Below are positions 16,668 through 25,430 of a DNA stretch of 64,000 bases, one piece after another. Source of the stretch: Lachnoclostridium sp. An131 (lineage in GTDB: Bacteria; Bacillota; Clostridia; Lachnospirales; Lachnospiraceae); the NCBI RefSeq assembly GCF_002160825.1, contig NZ_NFLI01000001.1, positions 248,001 to 312,000 of the forward strand, read 5' to 3'. The notes beneath the pieces were generated by a model that was not told where the DNA came from, did no database searches, and worked only from the letters and a program-made list of their open reading frames with translations. Made by a program: the position numbers and the translations under genes. Numbering within the stretch: the first letter of the stretch is position 1; the number at the start of each line of letters is the position of its first letter.

Positions 16668-16817
16668 GTGCGCGTAAAAATCACATTGGCATGTACCGAG
16701 TGCAAACAGCGGAACTACAACATGACAAAAGAGAAAAAGAACCATCCGGACCGGATGGAAACCAGCAAATATTGCAGATTCTGCAGGAAGCACACACTGC
16801 ACAAGGAAACGAAGTAA
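16668..16817 (+). CDS. rpmG: 50S ribosomal protein L33
   Basis: 49 aa from GTG 16668, with GGAGGTGG 6-13 nt upstream. It begins [17 protein letters not shown] and carries the zinc-ribbon cysteine pairs CTEC and CRFC, ending HTLHKETK, which is the zinc-binding form of L33. It sits directly before secE and nusG, the usual order in Firmicutes. L33 is a small protein of the large ribosomal subunit near the E site. Confidence 0.93.
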   Translation: MRVKITLACTECKQRNYNMTKEKKNHPDRMETSKYCRFCRKHTLHKETK

Positions 16818-16841
16818 GGTGCAGGAAAGGATAGTGGGACG

Positions 16842-17066
16842 ATGAGCGAAGCAGTAGAAAAGGCCCCCAAGAAAACCGAGAAGCCTCAGAAAAAGAGCTG
16901 GTTCAAGGGTCTGAAGGCCGAGTTTAAGAAAATCATATGGCCCGACCGGAAGACTGTTGCGAAGCAGACGGTAGCTGTTGTGCTTACATCCATAGTTCTG
17001 GGCATTATCATCAAGATTCTGGACATTATTCTGTCTTACGGAATCGATGTGCTGATCAGTTTATAG
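16842..17066 (+). CDS. secE: Preprotein translocase subunit SecE
   Basis: 74 aa: a lysine-rich N-terminus, the amphipathic helix FKGLKAEFKKIIWPDRKT (typical SecE signature around W-P) and a single membrane helix at about 44-70. SecE clamps the SecY channel of the protein-export translocon. The length is normal for the one-helix Firmicutes form. It is co-transcribed with rpmG and nusG, spacing 10 nt to nusG. Confidence 0.95.
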   Translation: MSEAVEKAPKKTEKPQKKSWFKGLKAEFKKIIWPDRKTVAKQTVAVVLTSIVLGIIIKILDIILSYGIDVLISL

Positions 17067-17076
17067 GAGTGAGAAT

Positions 17077-17592
17077 ATGGCAGAGGCAAGCTGGTATGTA
17101 GTCCATACCTATTCCGGATACGAGAACAAGGTAAAGGCCAACATTGAAAAGACGATTGAGAACAGACACCTGGAGGATCAGATCCTCGAAGTGAGGGTTC
17201 CCATGCAGGATGTGGTCGAGATGAAGAACGGAGCCAGAAAACAGGTTCAGAAGAAGATGTTTCCGGGCTATGTTCTGATTAATATGGTAATGAATGACGA
17301 CACCTGGTATGTGGTGCGCAACACCAGAGGTGTGACCGGCTTTGTTGGACCGGGTTCCAAACCGGTTCCTCTGACAGAGGCGGAGATGCGGCCGCTCGGA
17401 ATCCAGTCTGAAAATGTCGTAGTTGATTTCAAGGAGGGAGACACGGTTACGGTTACCGGCGGCGTGTGGGCCGACACAGTCGGCGTGATTCAGTCCATGA
17501 ACCACAGCAAGCAGTGCGTAATCATCAATGTGGATCTCTTCGGAAGAGAGACGCCGGTCGAGATCAGCTTCTCGGAAATCAGAAAAATGTAA
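17077..17592 (+). CDS. nusG: Transcription elongation/antitermination factor NusG
   Basis: 171 aa. N-terminal NGN domain (ASWYVVHTYSGYENKVKANI, with FPGYVLI later) that binds the RNA polymerase clamp, and a C-terminal KOW domain (about 118-170; FKEGDTVTVTGG). It modulates pausing and termination and links polymerase to ribosomes. GGAGTGAG lies just before the ATG. The 69 nt to rplK contain the L1-binding motif described separately. Confidence 0.96.
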   Translation: MAEASWYVVHTYSGYENKVKANIEKTIENRHLEDQILEVRVPMQDVVEMKNGARKQVQKKMFPGYVLINMVMNDDTWYVVRNTRGVTGFVGPGSKPVPLTEAEMRPLGIQSENVVVDFKEGDTVTVTGGVWADTVGVIQSMNHSKQCVIINVDLFGRETPVEISFSEIRKM

Positions 17593-17610
17593 CACCTATC
17601 AACAAAGCAA

Positions 17611-17646
17611 GTGGGAGGGAGACACCCAAAGACCCGCAATTACCAC
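17611..17646 (+). promoter_or_regulatory. L1-binding 23S rRNA mimic before rplK (copy 1)
   Basis: GTGGGAGGG...GCAATTACCAC, directly followed by the rplK ribosome site AAGGAGGT (17647-17654). GTGG pairs with CCAC and the inner GGG runs pair with CCC runs. The GUGGGAGG...AAUACCAC pair is the signature of 23S rRNA helix 76, the L1 binding site, so this is a likely site of feedback repression by L1. Confidence 0.7.
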
Positions 17647-17661
17647 AAGGAGGTGCCTAAA

Positions 17662-18087
17662 ATGGCAAAGAAAGTAACAGGTTATATTAAATTGCAGATT
17701 CCTGCTGGAAAGGCAACACCGGCTCCGCCTGTAGGTCCGGCTCTGGGACAGCACGGCGTGAACATCGTAGAGTTCACAAAGCAGTTCAACGCAAGAACCG
17801 CAGATCAGGACGGAATGATTATCCCGGTTGTTATTACAGTTTACGCAGACAGATCTTTCAGCTTCATCACAAAGACTCCGCCTGCAGCAGTTCTGCTGAA
17901 GAAGGCATGCAACATCCAGTCTGGTTCCGGTGTTCCGAACAAGACCAAGGTAGCTACCATCACAAGAGCAGAGCTTCAGAAGATTGCAGAGCTTAAGATG
18001 CCGGACCTGAACGCAGGCAGCATCGACGCAGCTATCAGCATGATCGCCGGAACAGCCCGCAGTATGGGTATCACTGTAACGGACTAA
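17662..18087 (+). CDS. rplK: 50S ribosomal protein L11
   Basis: 141 aa from the ATG 8 nt after AAGGAGGT. The start [18 protein letters not shown], the proline-rich [14 protein letters not shown] and the C-terminal rRNA-binding helix region ([19 protein letters not shown]) are classic L11. L11 lies at the GTPase centre of the large subunit and is methylated by PrmA in many bacteria. An in-frame extension back to 17611 would read through the L1 motif and is not the start. Confidence 0.96.
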   Translation: MAKKVTGYIKLQIPAGKATPAPPVGPALGQHGVNIVEFTKQFNARTADQDGMIIPVVITVYADRSFSFITKTPPAAVLLKKACNIQSGSGVPNKTKVATITRAELQKIAELKMPDLNAGSIDAAISMIAGTARSMGITVTD

Positions 18088-18145
18088 TCAGAAACTGTAT
18101 AACAATGTGCTGCTGTGAACGAAGAGAACAGCAGCGATGTCAGAC

Positions 18146-18182
18146 GTGGGAGGGAGAAACCCGTAAATCCCGCAATTACCAC
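18146..18182 (+). promoter_or_regulatory. L1-binding 23S rRNA mimic before rplA (copy 2)
   Basis: GTGGGAGGG...GCAATTACCAC repeats the copy before rplK, with changes in the loops only, and is followed by AGGAGGT (18184-18190) for rplA. Compensating loop differences around conserved paired ends support an RNA structure. It lies in the 111-nt rplK-rplA gap. Confidence 0.7.
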
Positions 18183-18198
18183 CAGGAGGTTATTTAAT

Positions 18199-18891
18199 AT
18201 GAAACATGGAAAGAAGTATGTTGAGGCTGCAAAGCTCTACGACAAACAGACCCAGTATGATAAAGAAGAGGCAGTAGCTATCGTAAAGAAGCTTGCTACC
18301 GCAAAATTCGATGAAACCATCGAGGCTCACATCCGCACCGGCTGCGACGGACGTCACGCAGATCAGCAGATCCGCGGCGCTGTAGTTCTTCCCCACGGAA
18401 CAGGAAAGACTGCACGCGTGCTGGTATTCGCAAAGAACGCAAAGGCTGACGAGGCTCTGGCTGCAGGCGCAGACTTCGTTGGAGCTGAGGAGCTGGTTCC
18501 GAAGATCCAGAACGAAGGCTGGCTGGATTTCGATGTAGTAGTCGCTACACCGGATATGATGGGCGTTGTAGGACGTCTGGGCCGTGTACTTGGACCCAAG
18601 GGCCTGATGCCGAACCCGAAGGCCGGAACCGTAACCATGGATGTGACCAAGGCCATCCAGGATATCAAAGCCGGTAAGATTGAGTACCGTCTTGACAAGA
18701 CAAACATTATCCACGTGCCGATTGGAAAAGCTTCCTTCACCGAGGAGCAGTTAGCGGACAACTTCCAGACGCTGATTGATGCAATCAATAAGGCAAGACC
18801 TGCCGCTGTAAAGGGCCAGTTCCTGAAGAGCGTGACGCTTGCCCCGACTATGGGCCCGGGCGTAAAGCTGAATCCGGTTAAGCTTGCGTAA
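18199..18891 (+). CDS. rplA: 50S ribosomal protein L1
   Basis: 230 aa, normal for bacterial L1. It starts [16 protein letters not shown]; conserved segments include [21 protein letters not shown] and [13 protein letters not shown], the latter the RNA-binding region of domain II. L1 binds 23S helix 76-78 and, in E. coli, represses its own L11-L1 operon by binding mRNA. Here mimics of that site precede both rplK and rplA. The start was chosen at 18199, after AGGAGGT; an earlier frame start lies within the regulatory RNA. Confidence 0.96.
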   Translation: MKHGKKYVEAAKLYDKQTQYDKEEAVAIVKKLATAKFDETIEAHIRTGCDGRHADQQIRGAVVLPHGTGKTARVLVFAKNAKADEALAAGADFVGAEELVPKIQNEGWLDFDVVVATPDMMGVVGRLGRVLGPKGLMPNPKAGTVTMDVTKAIQDIKAGKIEYRLDKTNIIHVPIGKASFTEEQLADNFQTLIDAINKARPAAVKGQFLKSVTLAPTMGPGVKLNPVKLA

Positions 18892-18899
18892 TTTATTGA

Positions 18900-18928
18900 T
18901 TGACATACAGAAAAAGATATGCTATTCT
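18900..18928 (+). promoter_or_regulatory. Sigma-A promoter of rplJ-rplL
   Basis: TTGACA (18900-18905), 17 nt, TATTCT (18923-18928), just after rplA, so rplJ-rplL form a separate transcription unit with a long leader. Confidence 0.7.
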
Positions 18929-18934
18929 ATCATA

Positions 18935-19063
18935 GCATGTAACACGACCCGAAGACAGCAGGTGCCGCGAGGCATAAGTTGAACACGCCTGCCGAGGACG
19001 ATACATTCATTTATGGAATGACTTTCAGAACCTCTCTGTCTAAAGCGGTCAGAGAGGTTTTTT
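18935..19063 (+). promoter_or_regulatory. Ribosomal protein L10 leader with attenuator terminator
   Basis: The transcript leader carries the conserved-looking L10-leader pieces CAGCAGGTG and CACGCCTGCCGAGG, where L10(L12)4 binds in Bacillus. It ends in a terminator: AACCTCTCTG (19029-19038) pairs with CAGAGAGGTT (19050-19059), followed by six T (19058-19063). Excess L10-L12 should favour the terminator and lower rplJ-rplL expression. The rplJ start lies 70 nt downstream. Confidence 0.75.
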
Positions 19064-19134
19064 CATGGAGCGATCCATGGATTTCCCGGTATCGGGTTGG
19101 TGTACACAAAAATCTAAAAGGAGGTATACCATTC

Positions 19135-19635
19135 ATGGCAAAGGTCGAGTTAAAGAAACCGATCGTAGAAGAGATTGCCGAGAATATCGACGGCGCTCAG
19201 TCTGTAGTCCTGGTGAACTACTGCGGATTGACTGTAGAAGAAGACACCAGACTTCGTAAAGAGCTCAGAGAGAACGGCATCACCTACAAGGTTTACAAGA
19301 ATACGATGATGAATTTTGCGTTCAAGGGAACTCCCTGCGAAAACCTTGCTCCGCATCTGGAAGGACCGAACGCTATCGCGATCTCCAAGACAGACGCGAC
19401 TGCTCCGGCCAGAATCCTGGCGAAGTTCGCAAAGGACGCAAAGGCTCTTGAGATCAAGGCCGGTATCGTAGAGGGAACCTACTACGACGCAGCAGGCATG
19501 GATGCGATTTCCAAGATTCCGTCCAGAGAGGAACTGCTCGGAAAGCTGCTTGGAAGCATTCAGTCCCCGATTGCAAATCTTGCACGTGTTCTGAATCAGA
19601 TCGCAGAAAGCAAGAATGGAGCAGCAGAGGCTTAA
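19135..19635 (+). CDS. rplJ: 50S ribosomal protein L10
   Basis: 166 aa from ATG 19135, 9 nt after AAGGAGGT. Conserved parts: KKPIVEEIAENIDGAQSVVLVNYCGLTVEED, the RKELRENGITYKVYKNTM rRNA-binding region and a C-terminal helix (about 130-165) that binds L12 dimers. L10 is the base of the ribosomal stalk and feeds back on its own mRNA leader. A longer in-frame start at 18979 would lie in the leader and is rejected. Confidence 0.95.
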   Translation: MAKVELKKPIVEEIAENIDGAQSVVLVNYCGLTVEEDTRLRKELRENGITYKVYKNTMMNFAFKGTPCENLAPHLEGPNAIAISKTDATAPARILAKFAKDAKALEIKAGIVEGTYYDAAGMDAISKIPSREELLGKLLGSIQSPIANLARVLNQIAESKNGAAEA

Positions 19636-19770
19636 AGCTTTTGCCTGTTCAAAGAGTATCGACCGCGGCATAGGGCTGCGGAGAGTCAAAAAGAGACTCG
19701 TTTGATTTGCCGGATTCCACAGAGCTGGAATTCGGACACAGTAAAATGAAAAAATCAGGAGGAAAATAAA

Positions 19771-20148
19771 ATGGCAAAGTTAACGACCGCTGAGTTTATT
19801 GAAGCGATTAAAGAGTTATCCGTATTAGAGCTGAACGAGCTGGTAAAGGCTTGTGAGGAAGAGTTTGGCGTATCTGCAGCAGCAGGCGTAGTTGTAGCAG
19901 CAGCAGGAGCTGGCGAGGCAGCAGCAGCTGAGGAGAAGGATTCCTTCGACGTAGAGCTGACCAGCGCTGGAGATTCCAAGGTTAAGGTTATCAAGGTTGT
20001 TCGTGAGGTAACCGGACTGGGCCTGAAGGAAGCTAAGGACCTGGTAGACAGCGCTCCGAAGGTAATCAAAGAGGGCGTTTCCAAGGCTGAGGCTGACGAG
20101 CTGAAGGCTAAGCTGGAGGAGCAGGGAGCAAGCGTAACCCTGAAATAA
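19771..20148 (+). CDS. rplL: 50S ribosomal protein L7/L12
   Basis: 125 aa. N-terminal dimerisation helices ([21 protein letters not shown]), an Ala-rich hinge (about 37-55), and the C-terminal domain with [23 protein letters not shown] that recruits translation GTPases. It is preceded by AGGAGGAAAATAAA. Together with L10 it forms the stalk. Confidence 0.96.
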   Translation: MAKLTTAEFIEAIKELSVLELNELVKACEEEFGVSAAAGVVVAAAGAGEAAAAEEKDSFDVELTSAGDSKVKVIKVVREVTGLGLKEAKDLVDSAPKVIKEGVSKAEADELKAKLEEQGASVTLK

Positions 20149-20177
20149 GCTCTTTCAGAAAAGAGAGGATAAGACGC

Positions 20178-20209
20178 AAGGGCGGAACCCGGACGGGTTT
20201 CGCCCTTTT
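20178..20209 (+). terminator. Intrinsic terminator after rplL
   Basis: AAGGGCGGAACCC (20178-20190) pairs with GGGTTTCGCCCTT (20195-20207), with T at 20206-20209. It ends the rplJ-rplL unit, so rpoB has its own promoter. Confidence 0.85.
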
Positions 20210-20296
20210 CTGATGCCTGCCCGCCAAAATTGCGCGAATTTTTTACAGTATGATATTAAAAAATTGTAATATTTTGCATACATGCACAGAGTACCC

Positions 20297-20325
20297 TTGT
20301 CCCGGTTTTAAGCCTATGGTATAAT
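20297..20325 (+). promoter_or_regulatory. Sigma-A promoter
   Basis: TTGTCC (20297-20302), 17 nt, TATAAT (20320-20325), preceded by TGG for an extended -10. It serves the membrane protein gene at 20359. Confidence 0.7.
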
Positions 20326-20358
20326 AATTCATATTAATCATATAAGAGGTGGGCATGA

Positions 20359-20850
20359 ATGAAAAAGACATGGGATGTGAATGTGAACGGAACGGTACAT
20401 ACGCTCGAGTATAAGACGGGCTTTGGAGGTCCAAAGATCACGGTAAACGGACAGACCTACCGCGCAAAGTCGCAGAACTGGTTTATTGTGATGGTGGATT
20501 ATCCGATTCAGATCGACGGCGCGGAGCTGCGTGTGGTTGCCATTGGAAACAAGGTGGATTTGGCAGTGAACGGAGTATATCTTGGAAGCGGTGAGCAGTA
20601 CCAGCCCCTGCATAAGGTACCGGCGATTTCAAATGTATTTTTGGGGATCAGCTGTATTGGAGGCTTCTTCTTGTGTGGCTGGCTTGGTCTTCTGATAGGA
20701 ATTTTGTTTGGCACTATCTTCTATATCCGCATGGGTCTGAAGGGAAAGACGGGAGCGGTGGTAGGAAGCTTTATCGCATGTACTGTGATTCAGATCATTA
20801 TATTTGTAATAGTTCTTATGGTGCAGCTGTCAGGCTACTACTATTATTAG
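20359..20850 (+). CDS. Membrane protein with N-terminal beta-rich domain
   Basis: 163 aa. Residues 1-85 are beta-rich (WDVNVNGTVHTLEYKTGF, then WFIVMVDYPIQIDGAELRV), faintly like FAIM1-type domains, with repeated 'VNG' turns. Two hydrophobic spans (about 93-125, in which two helices may be packed, and 130-155) and a Tyr-rich end follow. It has its own promoter and GAGGTGGGC before the ATG. Next is a DUF4190-like gene 10 nt on. Function unknown; the FAIM1 likeness is weak. Confidence 0.65.
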   Translation: MKKTWDVNVNGTVHTLEYKTGFGGPKITVNGQTYRAKSQNWFIVMVDYPIQIDGAELRVVAIGNKVDLAVNGVYLGSGEQYQPLHKVPAISNVFLGISCIGGFFLCGWLGLLIGILFGTIFYIRMGLKGKTGAVVGSFIACTVIQIIIFVIVLMVQLSGYYYY

Positions 20851-20860
20851 GAGGCCGTTT

Positions 20861-21193
20861 ATGGATATGGAACAGAATAATTGGAATGAAAACCAGCAGC
20901 CCCGCGATCCGGTTATCATCGTAGGTGAGCCGGAACGGGATAAGCGGCAGAGCAACAGCCTGGCGGTATGTTCCCTGGTACTGGGGATACTGTCTATCGT
21001 GTTCTGCCTGTTCCCTTATCTTTCCATCATCATCGGGCTGGTTGGACTGATACAGGGAATTGTATGCCTGGCTCAGAGAAGGGCCGGCCGGGGGATGGCG
21101 ATCGCCGGGATTGTCACCGGAGTTCTGGGAGTGATGATTTCTATGCTCCTTGGAGTGATTATGGTGATCGGGATGATGTTTTACGTCGGATAA
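20861..21193 (+). CDS. DUF4190-like small membrane protein
   Basis: 110 aa: polar N-terminus (about 1-30), then NSLAVCSLVLGILSIVFC, a first helix pair, the charged AQRRAGRGMAIAGIVTGVLG turn, and a second helix pair. This S-x-A-V-x-S-L-V-L-G-I and G-R-G-x-A-I-A-G-I pattern is that of the DUF4190 family of membrane proteins of unknown role. It is co-transcribed with the preceding gene. Confidence 0.75.
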   Translation: MDMEQNNWNENQQPRDPVIIVGEPERDKRQSNSLAVCSLVLGILSIVFCLFPYLSIIIGLVGLIQGIVCLAQRRAGRGMAIAGIVTGVLGVMISMLLGVIMVIGMMFYVG

Positions 21194-21367
21194 GGACGAG
21201 GTTTTCTGACTTAAAAATCAAAATGAAAAGAGACGCTGCGGCAAATGTGAATCAGTTCTTCATGTTTTCCGCAGCGTTTGGTTTACGCCTTGTATGGAAG
21301 ATGGTTTTTCTGTTAAAAATCTGTAAAAATTGTGCCGACAGGCTGTAAAAAAATTCCCAAATAATGC

Positions 21368-21396
21368 TTGACATGAAAAATTGGTTGTGTTATCAT
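21368..21396 (+). promoter_or_regulatory. Sigma-A promoter of rpoB-rpoC
   Basis: TTGACA (21368-21373), 17 nt, TATCAT (21391-21396), giving a leader of about 100 nt before rpoB. The 308-nt gap 21194-21501 also holds an ACGCTGCGG (21233) / CCGCAGCGT (21269) hairpin with a long loop, perhaps the end of the upstream unit. Confidence 0.8.
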
Positions 21397-21501
21397 GTAG
21401 GATGCACTATTGTGGTGAGCTAGGCTCTAAATTCATTTTGGCTTTTGTGAAAAATGACGAAATAGCAGCTGACTTCCATATTAAATAAGGGGTGAACGTC
21501 A

Positions 21502-24500
21502 ATGGAAAAGAACAGAATACGTCCGGTAGACACCGGAAAGGGCTACAGAATGAGCTATTCCAGACAAAAAGAAGTTCTGGAGATGCCGAACCTGATCGAA
21601 GTTCAAAAGGATTCCTACAACTGGTTTCTGAAGGAAGGACTTCGCGAGGTGTTCGACGACATCTCTCCGATTGCTGACTACAGCGGACATTTGAGTCTGG
21701 AATTTGTCGACTTCACGCTCTGCACGGGTGAGGGCGATATCAAATACACCATTGAAGAATGCAAGGAGAGAGATGCCACCTACGCAGCTCCTCTGAAAGT
21801 CAAGGTACGTCTTTATAATAAAGAAACAGATGAAATCAATGAGCATGAGATATTCATGGGTGACCTGCCGCTGATGACAGAGACAGGTACATTTGTGATC
21901 AACGGCGCAGAGCGTGTCATCGTCAGCCAGCTTGTTCGTTCCCCCGGAATTTACTATGCGATTGATCATGATAAAGTAGGAAAGGGTCTCTATTCCTGCA
22001 CCGTCATCCCGAACCGTGGAGCATGGCTGGAATATGAGACGGACTCCAACGACATTTTCTATGTACGTGTGGACAGAACGAGAAAGGTTCCGGTGACCGT
22101 ACTGGTGCGTGCTCTTGGATACGGCACGAATCCGGAGATCATCGATCTGTTTGGCGAAGAGCCTAAAGTGTTGGCAACCCTGAGCAAGGATACGGCGGAG
22201 AACTATCAGGAAGGTCTTCTGGAGCTTTACAAGAAGATCCGTCCGGGCGAGCCGCTGGCAGTGGAGAGTGCCGAGAGCCTGATTATGAGCATGTTCTTCG
22301 ATCCGAGAAGATATGATCTGGCTAAGGTAGGCCGTTATAAGTTCAACAAAAAGCTGATGCTGCGCAACCGTATCAACGGTCATATTCTGGCTGAGGATGT
22401 GGTAGACACCCAGACAGGCGAGATTATCGCCGAGGCGGGCACACAGGTGACCCGTGAGCTGGCAGACGAGATCCAGAACGCAGCCGTTCCCTTCGTGATG
22501 ATCCAGTGCGAGGAGCGGGCTGTGCGCGTCATCTCCAGCATGATGGTAGATCTGCGCCATTATCTGGACGTAGATCCGAAGGAACTGGGTGTTACGGAGT
22601 TAGTATATTATCCGGCTCTGAAAAAAATACTGGAAGAAACCTCCGATCCGGAGGAGATTAAGGCAGCCGTGAAGCGTGATATTCACGAGCTGATTCCGAA
22701 GCATATTACGAAGGAAGACATCATTGCTTCCATTAACTATAATATCCATCTGGAGTACGGCATCGGAAATGACGATGATATCGATCATCTGGGCAACCGC
22801 CGTATCCGTGCCGTGGGCGAGCTGCTGCAGAACCAGTACCGCATCGGTCTCTCCAGAATGGAGCGTACGGTCCGCGAACGTATGACGACGCAGGATCAGG
22901 ACAATATCACACCGCAGTCTCTGATCAATATCAAGCCGGTGACGGCTGCCGTGAAGGAATTCTTCGGTTCCTCCCAGCTGTCCCAGTTCATGGATCAGAA
23001 CAACCCGCTGGGCGAGCTGACGCACAAGCGCCGTCTTTCCGCTCTGGGACCGGGAGGTCTGTCCAGAGACCGTGCGGGATTCGAGGTCCGCGACGTGCAT
23101 TATTCCCATTACGGAAGAATGTGCCCCATCGAGACGCCTGAAGGTCCGAACATCGGTCTGATTAACTCTCTGGCGACCTATGCGCGGATCAATGAGTACG
23201 GCTTCATCGAGACTCCGTACCGCAAGATTGACAAGACAGATCCGAAGAATCCGGTGGTTACGGACGAGGTCGTCTACATGACCGCGGATGAAGAGGATAA
23301 TTACCATGTAGCACAGGCGAACGAGCCGCTGGATGCGGAAGGACATTTTGTCCGCAGAAACGTATCCGGCCGTTACCGCGAGGAGACCCAGGAGTACGAG
23401 CGCTCCATGTTTGATTACATGGACGTGTCTCCGAAGATGGTGTTCTCCGTGGCGACAGCGCTGATTCCTTTCCTGGAAAACGATGACGCGAACCGTGCTC
23501 TGATGGGATCAAACATGCAGCGTCAGGCCGTGCCGCTTCTGACTACCGAGGCCCCTGTGGTGGGAACCGGAATGGAGACGAAGACGGCTGTGGACTCCGG
23601 CGTCTGCGTGATTGCGAAGCATGATGGCGTGGTAGAGCGTTCCGTATCCAATGAGATTGTGATTAAGTGCGCAGACGGAACAAAGGATGTATATCATCTG
23701 ACAAAATTCTCCCGAAGCAATCAGAGCAACTGCTACAATCAGAGACCGATTGTATTTAAGGGCGACAAGGTAAAGGCCGGCGAGGTCATCGCAGACGGTC
23801 CTTCTACCTCCGGCGGAGAGATTGCGCTGGGAAAGAACCCGCTGATCGGTTTCATGACCTGGGAAGGCTATAACTACGAGGACGCCGTGCTTTTAAGCGA
23901 GCGTCTGGTAGAGGACGACGTATATACCTCCGTGCACATTGAGGAGTACGAGGCAGAGGCCCGTGACACGAAGCTGGGACCGGAGGAAATCACAAGAGAC
24001 GTTCCCGGCGTCGGTGACGACGCCCTCAAGGATCTGGACGAGCGGGGAATCATCCGCATCGGCGCAGAGGTCCGCGCAGGCGACATCCTGGTCGGAAAGG
24101 TAACTCCCAAGGGAGAGACCGAGCTGACCGCGGAGGAGCGTCTGTTGAGAGCGATCTTCGGTGAGAAGGCGCGTGAGGTTCGTGACACCTCTCTGAAGGT
24201 GCCTCACGGCGAGTATGGTATCGTAGTGGATGCCAAGGTATTTACGAGAGAGAACGGCGATGAGCTGTCTCCGGGCGTAAACCAGGCAGTCCGTATCTAT
24301 ATCGCGCAGAAGCGTAAGATCTCCGTGGGCGACAAGATGGCAGGCCGTCACGGAAACAAGGGTGTCGTTTCCCGTGTGCTTCCGGTGGAGGATATGCCGT
24401 TCCTGCCGAACGGACGTCCGCTGGATATCGTGCTGAACCCGCTGGGCGTGCCGTCCCGTATGAATATCGGACAGGTATTGGAGATTCATCTGAGCCTGGC

Positions 24501-25413
24501 AGCCAAGGCGCTTGGATTTAACGTGGCGACTCCCGTCTTTGACGGAGCCAACGAGACGGATATTATGGATACTCTTGATCTGGCCAACGACTATGCAAAC
24601 CTGCCCTTCGACGAGAAGGAAGCGGAAAGCTGGAAGGCGGAAGGCAGAGACACAAATGCCTGCGGGCAGGCGTGGTCTGGAGAGACCTTTGAGAGCAGGC
24701 ATAAGGAAGAGCTGCTTCCTGAGGTGATGGAGTATCTGTCTGAGAACAGAGAGCACAGGAAGCTCTGGAAGGGCGTTCCGATTTCCAGAGACGGCAAAGT
24801 CCGCCTGCGTGACGGCCGTACGGGTGAGTATTTCGACAGCCCCGTTACCATCGGACACATGCACTACCTGAAGCTGCATCACCTGGTAGACGACAAGATC
24901 CATGCGCGTTCTACCGGCCCGTACTCTCTGGTAACACAGCAGCCTCTGGGCGGAAAGGCTCAGTTCGGCGGCCAGCGTTTCGGAGAGATGGAGGTGTGGG
25001 CTCTCGAGGCCTACGGCGCGTCCTACACGCTGCAGGAGATCATGACCGTGAAGTCTGACGATGTGATCGGCCGTGTGAAGACCTACGAGGCAATTATCAA
25101 GGGTGACAATATTCCGGAGCCGGGTATTCCCGAGTCCTTCAAGGTACTCCTGAAAGAGCTTCAGTCCCTCGGTCTGGATGTGAGAGTTCTGCGGGATGAC
25201 AATACAGAGGTTGAGATTATGGAGACCAGCGATTACGGCGAAGTGGATCTGCGCTCCATTATCGAAGGCGACAGAAGGTACGACAAGGAAGAGGAATCTT
25301 TCGGCGACTATGGCTTTAGCAAGCAGGAGTTTGAAGGCGAAGAGCTGGTAGATGTACAGGAAGAGCCTGATGACGACGATTTTGTAGACTTTGAAGAAGA
25401 TTTCGAAGAATAG
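21502..25413 (+). CDS. rpoB: RNA polymerase beta subunit
   Basis: 1303 aa, normal for Firmicutes. With RpoC it forms the polymerase catalytic cleft. The rifampicin-binding segment reads [20 protein letters not shown] then RLSALGPGG; the residues most often changed in resistance (Asp, His and Ser of that segment) are the sensitive forms. Other marks: [19 protein letters not shown] near the active site, and the acidic tail ending [20 protein letters not shown] precedes the ATG. It is followed 17 nt later by rpoC; its promoter is at 21368. Confidence 0.97.
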   Translation: MEKNRIRPVDTGKGYRMSYSRQKEVLEMPNLIEVQKDSYNWFLKEGLREVFDDISPIADYSGHLSLEFVDFTLCTGEGDIKYTIEECKERDATYAAPLKVKVRLYNKETDEINEHEIFMGDLPLMTETGTFVINGAERVIVSQLVRSPGIYYAIDHDKVGKGLYSCTVIPNRGAWLEYETDSNDIFYVRVDRTRKVPVTVLVRALGYGTNPEIIDLFGEEPKVLATLSKDTAENYQEGLLELYKKIRPGEPLAVESAESLIMSMFFDPRRYDLAKVGRYKFNKKLMLRNRINGHILAEDVVDTQTGEIIAEAGTQVTRELADEIQNAAVPFVMIQCEERAVRVISSMMVDLRHYLDVDPKELGVTELVYYPALKKILEETSDPEEIKAAVKRDIHELIPKHITKEDIIASINYNIHLEYGIGNDDDIDHLGNRRIRAVGELLQNQYRIGLSRMERTVRERMTTQDQDNITPQSLINIKPVTAAVKEFFGSSQLSQFMDQNNPLGELTHKRRLSALGPGGLSRDRAGFEVRDVHYSHYGRMCPIETPEGPNIGLINSLATYARINEYGFIETPYRKIDKTDPKNPVVTDEVVYMTADEEDNYHVAQANEPLDAEGHFVRRNVSGRYREETQEYERSMFDYMDVSPKMVFSVATALIPFLENDDANRALMGSNMQRQAVPLLTTEAPVVGTGMETKTAVDSGVCVIAKHDGVVERSVSNEIVIKCADGTKDVYHLTKFSRSNQSNCYNQRPIVFKGDKVKAGEVIADGPSTSGGEIALGKNPLIGFMTWEGYNYEDAVLLSERLVEDDVYTSVHIEEYEAEARDTKLGPEEITRDVPGVGDDALKDLDERGIIRIGAEVRAGDILVGKVTPKGETELTAEERLLRAIFGEKAREVRDTSLKVPHGEYGIVVDAKVFTRENGDELSPGVNQAVRIYIAQKRKISVGDKMAGRHGNKGVVSRVLPVEDMPFLPNGRPLDIVLNPLGVPSRMNIGQVLEIHLSLAAKALGFNVATPVFDGANETDIMDTLDLANDYANLPFDEKEAESWKAEGRDTNACGQAWSGETFESRHKEELLPEVMEYLSENREHRKLWKGVPISRDGKVRLRDGRTGEYFDSPVTIGHMHYLKLHHLVDDKIHARSTGPYSLVTQQPLGGKAQFGGQRFGEMEVWALEAYGASYTLQEIMTVKSDDVIGRVKTYEAIIKGDNIPEPGIPESFKVLLKELQSLGLDVRVLRDDNTEVEIMETSDYGEVDLRSIIEGDRRYDKEEESFGDYGFSKQEFEGEELVDVQEEPDDDDFVDFEEDFEE

Positions 25414-25430
25414 AGAAGGGAGTGCCATTC

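Noticed and set aside
21502-25413. Possible rifampicin-resistance changes in rpoB
   Set aside because: The segment [20 protein letters not shown] and RLSALGPGG has the sensitive residues at the commonly mutated positions.
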